Position numbers and translations under genes: made by a program
Source: Paramecium sonneborni
Lineage: Eukaryota; Ciliophora; Oligohymenophorea; Peniculida; Parameciidae
Reading direction: 5' to 3'
DNA: 64,000 nucleotides
Assembly: GCA_905182985.1 (NCBI GenBank)
Contig: CAJJDN010000120.1
Location: 302,094-366,093, forward strand
Shown here: in pieces, positions 36,912 to 48,066 of the stretch
How positions within the stretch are numbered: the first letter of the stretch is position 1
Layout of the letters: each line of letters begins with the position of its first letter
Notes under the pieces: generated by a model
The model's input: only the letters and a program-made list of their open reading frames with translations
The model's database searches: none
Told to the model about the DNA's origin: nothing

Positions 36912-37622
36912 ATGAACAAATTAACAATTGCTTTTGATAATGAGAATAATGAATTATTTGATGAAGATGCAATATCAAAATCAACAATATAAGCATTAAA
37001 TAATTCTTTTAATAAAGAATAATTAGATGAATAGATTGAGAGACCATTTACACCTTTAGATATTTAGATAGAAATGATACCAAAAGAATAATGTCCTTAT
37101 TGTAAACGTTAATTCTTTGAGGGTCGTTTATTATTACACTTACGTAGTTGTACATAAGAACATCCTTTTGTTAAGAAATCCAAGAAATAAAAAACTTAAA
37201 CTCTCCCAAAATAATCAATCTTATTATCATGTTAATAATGTAATAAGAAATTTAGAAATCTTAAAACACATATATGTTAAAATAGAATAAAAACACTAGA
37301 TAAATATAAAGTGATTGCATAAATAAATGAAGAAGAAGAAGCAGATGAAACATTAATTTAAGAACTCTCTTCAAGTTAACCATCTTTTCTACCTAAAATT
37401 AAATAAAGATCTGAAAATATATTGTCCCGTTCTGTACCTATAGTTAAATGTACTTCATGTTAGAAGACTTTTGAATAAAAAGCATATGAAAAACATATAC
37501 AAATATGTATTCGTATGAATAGTGGAAATAAATTATAATGTAGTATTTTCTGTACTAATTGTGGTAATAAATTTGCCAACAATCATAAATATTGTGGTTC
37601 ATGTGGTAAAAAAAGACTATGA
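36912..37622 (+). CDS. Zinc-finger protein with C2HC-type fingers and C-terminal zinc ribbon
   Basis: ATG at 36912, TGA at 37620-37622, continuous, about 236 aa. Three C-x2-C-x12-H-x3-5-C-like units occur: CPYCKRQFFEGRLLLHLRSC, CQQCNKKFRNLKTHIC and CTSCQKTFEQKAYEKHIQIC. The C-terminus is a four-cysteine ribbon (CTNCGNKFANNHKYCGSC). The C2HC pattern matches small zinc-finger proteins of the ZC2HC1/ZC2HC1-like kind; role probably nucleic-acid or protein binding. The N-terminus is acidic and Asn/Gln-rich. No targeting signal is seen. Its start codon is almost back-to-back with the HflX gene. Confidence 0.85.
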
Positions 37623-37651
37623 TAATTATATAATGACAATTGTTTTTATTC

Positions 37652-38603
37652 TCACAACTTAGCCTTCTATTTTAATCTCTTATCCACAAAATCTGGAAAT
37701 ATTGGTCTTACATAAACACTCAAATATGCTTTGAATGGGAAGAAGATCTAATTTCTAATTCTATTTATACTTTACGAGCTCTTCTATCTGCTGCATCTAA
37801 AATCATTGAAACACATTCTGATATTGATATTCTATCTTCACTTTCATCTTTTGGAGAATGTTTCTTTAATAAATCATGATCTCTCATAGGTGTACGTACA
37901 CTTGGAGGACATACTATTGTTATTGCAACATTGAAATCCTCCAATTCTGTTCGAAGTGCTTCAAAAAATCCTGTAACTGCAAATTTTGAACTGCAATATG
38001 GTACTCTATAAGGTAATCCAATCTCACCTGATATTGAAGACATCACAACAAATTAACCTGAACTCTTTCTTATATGTGGCAATGCATATCTATATATTTA
38101 TTTCGTTTTATTACTTAGTACAATAAACATAGCCATAGAAATTTATATCCATAATTTTCTTAAAAACAGATAAATCTTTAAATTCTTCAAAAAATGAATG
38201 AGCATTTACTCCTGCATTCAACACTAATATATCTATTCTATTGAATATTTTCACTGTCTCATCTATCAACTATCTCTCAAATTTAAATTATTCAATACTT
38301 GCAGTCCTCTTCTTTAGATACATCTGTGATCTTATAATAAGCTCTTGATCCCAGTTATTCGCATAATTCACAAACTTCCTTTAACTCTTCTTCTGATCTT
38401 GCAGCTAACATCAATCTAAATCAATCTATTATATTAATACTTGACTCCTCTTGTTGCATATTGTAATGCTAATTCACGACCTATTCCACTTGATGCTCCT
38501 GTTATCACTATTACAGAGTTTGCTATTTTTATTTTATCAATTGCAATTTACGTTTAAACTATTTAGTCTTTGTCAACTTCAACATTTGCTATTGATTACC
38601 CAT
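37652..38603 (-). CDS. Short-chain dehydrogenase/reductase
   Basis: ATG 38603-38601, TGA 37652-37654, with introns of 29 nt (GTAAATTGC...AAATAG) just before the cofactor site, 25 nt (GTATTGAAT...GAGAG) and 23 nt near the 3' end. The Rossmann motif is VIVITGASSGIGRELALQYA, the NAG motif ILVLNAGVN, the catalytic YxxxK is PYCSSKFAV, and the Ser is in SSISGEIG. The PPSVRTPM segment and C-terminal extension resemble DHRS7/11-beta-HSD-like classical SDRs. About 285 aa. It is an NAD(P)-dependent oxidoreductase; the substrate cannot be told from sequence. It ends 30 bp from the convergent zinc-finger gene. Confidence 0.9.
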
Positions 38604-39208
38604 TCAATTTATTATTAAAAATTACAAATAATATATTATTATATTCACTTTATATATATATTAACAATATTTAGTATTAATTCGTTTAATTATTGATTAT
38701 AATTATCTAATATTTAATTATTTATGTTTATTATCATCTTATTAATCATTTTAATAATAATACATAATTTATCAATATTATCATTTTAATAATAATACAT
38801 AAAATAATGTTCATATTTGAGTATAAATAACTAGATCCTTAATTATTTAAAATAATTCAGTAAGTAATTCAAATATTACTAAATGAGATTTATTTATTCT
38901 CTCTCAATTTCAATTTTTTAATTCTTCATAAAATATAAATAATCATATATTATCTGAGAATTATAATTTATTGAGGATTTTAAATTCTAATTATTGATAG
39001 AGTAAGTTAATAGATCAAATTTTAATAAAGAATAGAGAATATATGAGTTATTGAAAAAGAAATTTGAGCCATCTAAATAATTTAATAACGAGATGGATGA
39101 AACTTATTTATTTTATATAATAATTTAAGAAGAATTGTATTAAAATTCTCACATGTAATAGCTAAATAGATTGATTCTGTAAATTTAAAATAATATAATT
39201 AAATATTA
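38604..39208. other. Divergent intergenic spacer
   Basis: About 600 bp of very AT-rich DNA between the SDR gene and a channel-like gene on the other strand. A short near-repeat (tattatcattttaataataa) occurs twice around 38.73-38.80 kb. No coding or RNA feature is seen. Confidence 0.5.
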
Positions 39209-41872
39209 ATGAGTTCTTATCATCGCAAGAATTACACAAAATCAGAAATATCTGTGAATGACACTTCAAATAATGTTCCAGTATTGCAACAAATAAACTC
39301 ATTAAATTCTTAGCCTGTAATGTAAGTTAGAAGACCAAGTGATTTGAATAGTTCTTTTACTCCAATCGATTCTTAACATAGTATGAATACTTCCATTAAA
39401 TTAGAATAGGTACTCATAATGTGTAGAAATCACCACTTTGTACATCAGGAGCTATGGATGGAAGAACAACACCACTAAATCTAATAAATGAAGAATCAAG
39501 TGTAAATGAATAGTCAGACAATAAAGCATTTGAGAGTCTAATACACAAGAAACCACCATTAAATATCAATGATTTTATCATCAAAGAACCAGTACATTGG
39601 AGTTAAATTTTTACTCATCCTGGTACATGCAAAGATGATGATTAATTTAATAACTTTGGATCTTTTTTAGGTGATAACACCCATCCTTAAGAAAACAACT
39701 AACAAGATATCTAACTTAATGCAAAACCAGTTATCATTATAGTACAATTCTTATTGTATATCTATTATTTATATTCATTTCCACATCTCTTATATGGAGT
39801 GGCTTATGCAGATTACAAATTAACATATTAGTTACAAACTTAACTCCCATTTATATTTTTAAATTTTATACTCTTTAGTTTGAACATTTAAAAGACTGCT
39901 TAATTTTTAGATTATTTACCGCTGGCCACTTTTATACCATTTATTTGCACTTTAATAGATTTTAAGTATTCGCATCAATTATCTTAGTTATCAATATATT
40001 TTTTTGTAAATCATACATTTAGTCACATTCTTTAGATTCTATTAGATTATCAAGCAGCTACTTTCAATTTCTATTTGTTTAAATCAATATCCAATTTATT
40101 TCTTTATTGTAAGAATATCATAAATACATCTATTTTAAATTATTTGTGGATTCCTTATAGTTGTAACATAAGTCACAAAAAATCATTTGAGTTTAAATGA
40201 ATTCTATTAAAATCATTGTAGTTTGATCAATATCCTTATTCTAACAAATGATAAATCTTTCTTAACTTATCCAATAAAAATTATAATTTTATTTTTCATT
40301 GTGTATTAATTCACTATTATAAGTGATTAAGTTAATTAGCTTTATAGAAACTAAAACAATTTAATTTCAGGACTAATTGAATTTTCTAAAATAATTCATC
40401 AATTACCATTTGATCTCAAATATTAAAGTTTATCAATTTCAAACAAATAAATTCAATAAAGATTTAAAACTAGGAATCTTATAGATTATGATAAACTTCC
40501 TAATTCATTATCTAATAATTTACTCAATGCATAATATTCAAACATCTTAAGAAAACTACCCTTATTAGATAAATGTTTAAGTAAAATTTCAATCACAAAT
40601 ATTTTGATGAATGCTACAAAAGAAAGAATTTTGGAGCCAAATGAGATTCTAATTGAACCTTAATAAGAAAATAAATACTTATATTTTATTCTATCAGGAA
40701 AAGTTAGATGCTATTAGCAAAGAGAGAATAGAAAATTTCCAATTGATTGTAATGATAATGGAATATATAATTAATATGGTTTCTTTTTAGAACAACTGTC
40801 TGAAGTTGGTGTTTAAAGTGAAACTTGTTGTAAGATACTAGAAATTAATTCAGAATAGTTTTGGAAGGAGGTTAAAAAAAGTATAACTGAACTTGAAAAA
40901 ATTAAAATGTGTTTAGATAGAGTACAATTTAATTAGGATTATAAATTGATTGGAGTTTCTTGTTAAATATGCAAAGGAAATCATAAAATAGACAATTGCA
41001 AGAAAGTTCATTATATTCCATCAAGATAGATGTTAATTGATTACATTTATTTTGATGAGATAAATAAAAGATAATAATTTTAAAGAGTAAATAATTGTAT
41101 TAAAATAGAGAAATCACACAAGAAAATTTAGATGTATGAAAAATACTAGTTTGATTGAATAAATTGTTTCTAATGTTAGACATTTGATTTTATTATCTTC
41201 TGAGACTTTTAAACGGCCAAAAACTATTACTAGTTTAGGAATGTAATTTGAGTAATAACATACTGAACATTCTGATGAAGAAGAACATCATAAAATGTCT
41301 TAATATGTATAAAATTTGAGTCCTGTCTAATATGTTCCTTAAGTTGGTAGTAGTGCTAGTTCTTATGTGCTAAAAGAATTAAAATAGGCATAATAATTAA
41401 AATCGCCTAAAGATAGTTTTATGGTACATTAAAAGAGATATCAAGAGAAAAGATAATCACATGTGACTAGAATTGAAAGAGGCAACATTTATTATTATAT
41501 ATTTTAGATTTAAGTCCATCAATAATTAAATATGCTACAATTTAAGATAAAAAGAGTTAAAAATCCAAATCAATTATTAGTGAAGATCATGGCAATGGAG
41601 TTTTATAAAGTTCAGATCACAGATAATTCTCGAAATATGGTATTCAATCATCTAAATTTACTAATGAAACTGCAAAACAATTTATGAATAACCCATTTGA
41701 TATGCCATTATATGATCTCAATTAATCCATTGATAATAATCATAGTTACAGTGATTATTTTCCAAAAAATAATATAGATTAGGTATATATTTTGATTTTA
41801 TTTTAGGCTCTTTTTTCCTATAAATAATATTAAGATAGTATTCTATCAAATAAGAGTAAATAAAATAGTTGA
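39209..41872 (+). CDS. Cyclic-nucleotide-binding K+ channel-like protein with degenerate filter
   Basis: ATG at 39209, TGA at 41870-41872, about 850 aa. Introns include one of 17 nt (39410-39426) and an apparent GC-AG intron (41482-41507). A disordered Ser/Asn N-terminus precedes several membrane segments (VIIIVQFLLYIYYLYSFP, LPFIFLNFILFSLNI, IICGFLIVVTQVTKN). The loop where T-V-G-Y-G-D is expected reads LINILILTNDKSF, so a selectivity filter is absent. The C-terminal cNBD-like part has IIHQLPFDLK, YLYFILSGKVRCYQQRE, then a zinc-knuckle-like CQICKGNHKIDNC and VHYIPS, as in the intact channel at 47.5-49.9 kb. The Ser/Gln tail is disordered. Probably a non-conducting or regulatory paralogue (inference). 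Some exon joins in the membrane region are unresolved. Confidence 0.7.
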
Positions 41873-42652
41873 TAGCAAATTTACAATTTATTATTGTTTA
41901 TTATATTTAAGTAAAATTTTATTTTATCAATTAAATCTGTATCTTCTATTCAATTAATTTATGAAATTAATTAAATTAAAATTTTATGTTTAAAATAAGA
42001 CTATCTATTCAATCAAAAAAAATTCCAATAGTATATAATAAAGATTTAATTCAAATTTAATGATAATTACATGCTTTTTAATTAAAGAATTCCATCAATA
42101 TCATTCAAAAATTATCTTAAAAAATAATCCTGGTCCTTAATTTTTATTAGTCATAGAAATAAAAATTAATTTTATTTACAAATGAAAATATACTACGAAA
42201 ATTGTGTTAATTTTATTTTTAAAATGAAAGATAATATATAATTCGATTTAAAACATAAAACTAGTTATCTAATTGTAAAATATGTAATTATTTCAAAATT
42301 TTTATATAGTAATTAATTAATTATCAAGATTATTAGAATTTTATCAACTAAAAAAATTGCCTTACAATTTTTGAAATTGAAGAATTATTTATAATAAAAT
42401 TGATATAAAAAGAGAAATAAAGATATTCATTAGGCAAGAGAATAATGTAGGATGAATTATCAATCAAGAATGCTTCTGAAAAGCGTTCTATAAAATTTCA
42501 AAAAATAAATGAATATTGCTTAGATATGTACAATTTTTTTATAGTGAGTAATTTGTTTATTTTTTCTTAAATATTAATTTCTCAATTTGTTCTATGATTA
42601 TCTCTGAATTTTTATTCGATTTTATTATAATTTTATTTAAATTGTTATTAAA
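41873..42652. other. Intergenic spacer with a 50-codon open frame
   Basis: About 780 bp, strongly AT-rich. One ATG near 42.45 kb opens about 50 codons (MQDELSIKNASEKRSIKF... ending in a hydrophobic stretch) on the plus strand, but support is weak. Nothing else is seen. Confidence 0.4.
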
Positions 42653-44469
42653 ATGAGTAATATATAGATTGAAAATATTGAATATCCCGAAAATGATGAG
42701 TCATTTGTTGAGTCAGATGATTCAGAATTGAACCCATTTTAATTTGAATTAGATTAGCAGAAATCAAAAGATGAAAGAGTTGAAATGATGTATAGAGCAT
42801 TATTAAAGAATCGAGATAATATATTTGAAGTAATTTCAGATGCAAATCATAATTTAAAAAAGTTAAGAAAATTTGCATCTGTATTATAGAAGGAGCACCA
42901 GATTTTTAATATATTAAAAAAAGCATATGAAGAGTTAAAACATAAAACAATTAATCATGATTAATTTGTGATAAGTTTAGAGAAAGGATATGAAAAATCA
43001 ATTTAAGAAGTATAATGCACATTCTATTCGTATAGTTATCAACTGAATTGTAATAATTAAATCAATAAATTTTTCAATAAGCACAAGAATTCGAAAAGTA
43101 GGCCTGTGTGTATAAAGAGTAATTGGTATAAAAGTAAGAGTAATTAACTCTAAAGGAGTAAGAAATAATATTTATTAAAAATAATGAACTATAATTATCT
43201 GATAAATTGAAAAACACTCAATAGGAATTAAGTAAGGTTTTAAAGGAAAGTAATGCAATAAAAAAAATAAAAACATCAAATTTTTTAAATCTAAATGAGA
43301 AATCTGATTTTCCATTTTCTACTTTCGAATTAGTAATAGCAACAAAGATTAAACCACATTTAGTTTCATTTTTAAGTTCAAAGGATATCGTGAATTTATG
43401 TTTAACAAAGAAATCAATCTATTTTGCATTATGTTAATTTAAAGTAGTAATACCATAAGTAATAAAATGTTCAACAATTTAATATTAATCATAAATGAAG
43501 TTGTTAACAAAACAAGTTGATTTATTTAAAAGATTATCAAATGATTGTCCTGAATAGATAGTAAAGACATAAATAATTAAATATTTTGATGCAAATTTGA
43601 ATGCAAATGAATGGTTAGATCCAATTATAACAGAAGCAAATAATTTCGTAAAAGGTACATAATTTTTGGGGAGATTGGAACATATAGAAAATGCAGATTC
43701 AACAGATGGTTTAAAAATATTTGTTTAATCAATGGCCTCACGTTCATTACAAACTTCTAATCTTTTAAAATCAGACCCATTCAATTTAAGTGGTTTTACA
43801 TCTAATTTAATAATAAATGCAAATGATAGAGAAGCTTTTTAAAAAGAAAGATAAAATTAATTAAAGAAATTAAAAGCTAGTTAATCTGATGTTTAAGAAA
43901 AGATATTTAATTTAGGAACTGCTGTTGCTGCTGATGTAGGTCTATTTGGATTATATTTAGCTACTATGTAAAGGATATTTTCATCTCTTTATGTATTTGG
44001 TAGTTATATAAATATTGAATGTCGATCTTAATCTTCTTTAATATATTATTTGGCTGAATAACATTGGTAATTAATTTAAAAATTAACTATTTTTGAATAA
44101 ATGATTTAAGAAAAACAATAGAGAATATAGAATAATAATAATGAAATTAAAGCTTTAAAGTATATATATTATTCTAATTATATTTTTAGTGAGTAGACTA
44201 AAGGTTTATAAGATTTAATTAAAACACTTCAAGCAAGCATTAAAGCTCATAAACTTGATACTGAAAATGAATAAGCTGAAAAAGCTAAAATTAAAATGGA
44301 ATTATAAGAAACAAAACAATTATTATTTAGTTATGGAAAAAATATTAAACTTCTTGCACTTGAAATTAGAGAATTAAGAAAGGTTAATAAAGAAATTATA
44401 ATCTAAAATAACAAAGCTGCTGCCCAGATTTCAGATCTCAAATCCTAAGTAGCATTAATTTAGGTTTGA
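42653..44469 (+). CDS. Coiled-coil protein with F-box-like segment
   Basis: ATG at 42653, TGA at 44467-44469, about 590 aa, with at least one short intron near 43.02 kb. An acidic N-terminus (YPENDESFVESDDSELNPF) precedes a long coiled coil (EEVEKQACVYKE-type heptads). Then comes a stretch with F-box character: IKPHLVSFLSSKDIVNLCL, TKKSIYFALCQFKVVI. A globular part (LGTAVAADVGLFGLYLATM) and a second coiled coil close the protein. F-box proteins recruit substrates to SCF ubiquitin ligases, but the match here is weak. No membrane segment is seen. Family not recognised. Confidence 0.6.
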
Positions 44470-46056
44470 GACACATATTGAATTATTAAGTATAATAATA
44501 AATCATATGTTTTATTCTATTTATATTCCTGCTTGTTTTTATTATTATTATTAATATTTAATTTAATATTTAAGTTTTTATAAATTATCCTCTATAATAT
44601 ATCTCTTTTGAAACATCTACATACATTTACTTTTCCTCTTTATTTAAATTTAGATTCTCTAAGGACAATCTTATTATCTGATCAAATAACAAATTTTTAT
44701 CATTTTCTAAATTTTACAATGTAATTTCATATATTTATTCTTTCAAAGCAGTTGCATTATTGAAATTTAATTTATTTTAATTAGATTTTCTAGAAATATT
44801 GATAGAATATCAATTTTTAGAAAATCTTTAAAAAAAATAATTAAATTCTACATTACATTATTTCTCCTAATTAATACATATTTCTTTAATCCAGGATCAT
44901 TTATATAAATTTTCTACTCTAGATATACTTCTTCTATAGATTGAGATTAATGATAAAGAAAAATAACAAAATGATAATCAAATTTGATTATTCATTAACA
45001 TTCAAAATTTTAATATTTTTTATTTTCTAATTCTTTTTTTATCAAATAATTAAATTAGAAATAATGATTTGACAATTTTCTTAAAGAACACAAAAGTAAC
45101 TTTAATGATTATCATCAAATTGACCAATATAAGTATTTTTAATAATTTATATGTATATTTATTATGCTTAAATTAAATTTAAGAGCATTGATTTGAAAAT
45201 ATTTAAATGAAATAAGATAATAAAAATGAATTAGAGTATTGTTAATAAAATTATAATAAAAATATAACATAAAATAACAAAACCATATATTATTGAATCG
45301 ATATATGTATATCATAATGAAAATAATTATTAATTTTCAAATGAATATTTAGATATGGTATGCTTGTTGAATATAATTATATTTCTTTAAAAATTTTCTA
45401 AAATTAATATGATGGGTAATTATAAAGACTAAATATATTTGTGTTAATAGAAAATAAGTACAAGAATTATTGAATTTTAAATAAATATAGCTAATATTAA
45501 AAATGGGTTATTCATGTTGAATATATAAATTGAAATTGAGAGTTTAAGATAGATAATGGTTTTGATTAGAATTATTTCGTATTTAAAAAAAATTAATTTG
45601 AATCTTATGTTTTAGATTTAACTAATATAATTAATTTAAATTCATCTAAAATAAGAGAGATATATTTTCTGTTTTTGATAATTGAAGTATTATTATAATG
45701 ATAATAAATGAATCTTTAATTTATTGATTTATATGATTTAATTTATAAAAAGAAGGATAACATTAAAAATATGTGAATATAAATTTCACCTTAAGTTATT
45801 TATTTGATATTTCATTTTTGTTACTGTTATAAGTATTTATCAAATTCTTTTCTGTCTTTAAGTAACTATTATTCAGTTAGATTAAGAATTTCTATGGCAT
45901 TTTAAATTTGTTTTCTTTGTTAGATCCTAATTAGATATGTATATATTTTACTATTATTCATATGATAATGCAAGTTGTAAGATTTTATCAAGAGAATCAG
46001 AGTTGTTCATGTATTGATATATAATTAATTTAATTATTAATTGGATTGTAAAAATA
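44470..46056. other. Long low-coding region with coding-like remnants
   Basis: About 1.6 kb. On the minus strand, 44570-44950 contains protein-like pieces in different frames (LKEQIYEITLQNLENDKNLL, YLEQKIYINDPGLKKYVLI) with no start codon or splice chain I could build, so it may be a decayed gene. The rest, up to 45.82 kb, is AT-rich with no feature. The left copy of a 1.1-kb repeat begins at 45824. Confidence 0.4.
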
Positions 46057-46406
46057 ATGATTAATTGGGCTGCAAATGATGTGTGTTAGAATCATCATAA
46101 ACTTTAATGGGTTAAAAAGCATATATAGAAATGTGGTTAATGTGGTCCAGTAGACACAATGAGTAGATATGGCTGTACATAATGCAATATATATTATTGT
46201 GTAAAATGCAGATAGCCTCCTGTGATGGGAGATTTTTGTGGTGGAGGACATGAGTATATTTTATGAATAATAGATTGAAATATGTTCCTAATTTGAAATA
46301 TCATTCTTGTGATGTTTGTAGAAGTTCAATTTCAGGTGGAGCATATAGATGTTAAGAATGTGATTATGATGTATGTGAAAAATGTTGGATAGTAAAAGAA
46401 GATTGA
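46057..46406 (+). CDS. Small DC1-like zinc protein (left copy)
   Basis: ATG at 46057, TGA at 46404-46406. A 20-nt intron (GTATATTTTATGAATAATAG) joins GGGHE to LKYVPNLKYHSC and keeps the frame. About 109 aa, almost all zinc ligands: CQNHHKLQW, KCGQCGPVDTMSRYGCTQCN, YYCVKC, CDVCRSSISGGAYRCQECDY and VCEKCW. The H-x-L, CxxC and Y-x-C-x-x-C spacing resembles DC1/C1-like domains, which bind two zinc ions each and may bind lipid or protein partners. No membrane or signal segment. The identical copy at 47179-47528 is probably the same locus seen twice. Confidence 0.7.
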
Positions 46407-46425
46407 TAAGAATATTATAATTATT

Positions 46426-46944
46426 TCACTTAAACCCAAACTTAAGAAATGATTTAAACTTATAAGTTTTCATTCGAGTTATTCTTGTATTCTCTTATTT
46501 ATATCTATTCCCTTTTAAACTATTTAGAATGTAACTTAGATTCTCTTTTTATCTATAACATAACAATTCTTCATTTTTATCAATCCCTTCTATTTCTTCT
46601 TTCTTAAAAGTTAAAAAGTCTTTATGAATCTATTCTAATTATTTTTCATCCTCATTTTAAGCATATTCTGATTAATTATATTCACTTGATAAAAATATCT
46701 TTTTATAAACTTTTGGTGGTTTTAATAAATCCATTTATTATTACTATTATTATTATTATTTACCAGTTTCAATTTAAGAACTATGACTAGGATTTATTTA
46801 TCCTTATTTTTTATCTCTATATCCACATTTCATCAAGAAATCTTCATTCACTTCATCTTAAATTATACCATTATCGAATGCTGCCTCTAAAGCATATTCA
46901 ATTGTTTCTTAAATTCTTGTTATTGCTTTTGATTTTAATTATTT
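46426..46944 (-). CDS. K+ channel gene, 3' fragment cut by the assembly gap
   Basis: Identical to the 3' end of the channel gene at 47548-49872 (C-terminal tail with a poly-Gln run and the end MKTYKFKSFLKFGFK). It breaks off at the single N at 46945. It is most likely an assembly duplicate and not a second gene. Confidence 0.7.
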
Positions 46945-46945
46945 N
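46945..46945. other. Assembly gap (single N)
   Basis: The only ambiguous base in the window. It separates two identical 1,121-bp blocks, which suggests that two contigs with overlapping ends were joined without merging. Confidence 0.9.
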
Positions 46946-48066
46946 CTGTTATAAGTATTTATCAAATTCTTTTCTGTCTTTAAGTAACTATTATTCAGTT
47001 AGATTAAGAATTTCTATGGCATTTTAAATTTGTTTTCTTTGTTAGATCCTAATTAGATATGTATATATTTTACTATTATTCATATGATAATGCAAGTTGT
47101 AAGATTTTATCAAGAGAATCAGAGTTGTTCATGTATTGATATATAATTAATTTAATTATTAATTGGATTGTAAAAATAATGATTAATTGGGCTGCAAATG
47201 ATGTGTGTTAGAATCATCATAAACTTTAATGGGTTAAAAAGCATATATAGAAATGTGGTTAATGTGGTCCAGTAGACACAATGAGTAGATATGGCTGTAC
47301 ATAATGCAATATATATTATTGTGTAAAATGCAGATAGCCTCCTGTGATGGGAGATTTTTGTGGTGGAGGACATGAGTATATTTTATGAATAATAGATTGA
47401 AATATGTTCCTAATTTGAAATATCATTCTTGTGATGTTTGTAGAAGTTCAATTTCAGGTGGAGCATATAGATGTTAAGAATGTGATTATGATGTATGTGA
47501 AAAATGTTGGATAGTAAAAGAAGATTGATAAGAATATTATAATTATTTCACTTAAACCCAAACTTAAGAAATGATTTAAACTTATAAGTTTTCATTCGAG
47601 TTATTCTTGTATTCTCTTATTTATATCTATTCCCTTTTAAACTATTTAGAATGTAACTTAGATTCTCTTTTTATCTATAACATAACAATTCTTCATTTTT
47701 ATCAATCCCTTCTATTTCTTCTTTCTTAAAAGTTAAAAAGTCTTTATGAATCTATTCTAATTATTTTTCATCCTCATTTTAAGCATATTCTGATTAATTA
47801 TATTCACTTGATAAAAATATCTTTTTATAAACTTTTGGTGGTTTTAATAAATCCATTTATTATTACTATTATTATTATTATTTACCAGTTTCAATTTAAG
47901 AACTATGACTAGGATTTATTTATCCTTATTTTTTATCTCTATATCCACATTTCATCAAGAAATCTTCATTCACTTCATCTTAAATTATACCATTATCGAA
48001 TGCTGCCTCTAAAGCATATTCAATTGTTTCTTAAATTCTTGTTATTGCTTTTGATTTTAATTATTT
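46946..48066. repeat. 1,121-bp direct repeat, right copy
   Basis: Second copy of the block at 45824-46944, offset 1,122 bp. It is continuous to the right with the intact channel gene, so this copy is in natural context. Confidence 0.9.
47179..47528 (+). CDS. Small DC1-like zinc protein (right copy)
   Basis: Same sequence as 46057-46406, with the same 20-nt intron, ligands and 109-aa length. It ends 19 bp from the convergent stop of the channel gene. If the flanking repeat is an assembly artefact, this is the single real copy or is shared with the left one. Confidence 0.7.

Larger units (their letters stand above)
45824..46944. repeat. 1,121-bp direct repeat, left copy
   Basis: This block starts ctgttataagtatttatc and is repeated at 46946-48066, exactly 1,122 bp further on. 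All stretches I compared are identical. Only a single N (46945) separates the copies. It contains one copy of the small zinc protein gene and the 3' part of the channel gene. This looks like an unmerged contig overlap rather than a biological duplication. Confidence 0.9.

Noticed and set aside
38240..38320. Apparent frameshift in the SDR gene
   Set aside because: A 25-nt intron ending GAGAG restores CKQLIDETVKIFN.
46240..46265. TGA splitting the zinc protein into two ORFs
   Set aside because: A 20-nt intron GTATATTTTATGAATAATAG removes it and leaves regular zinc ligands.
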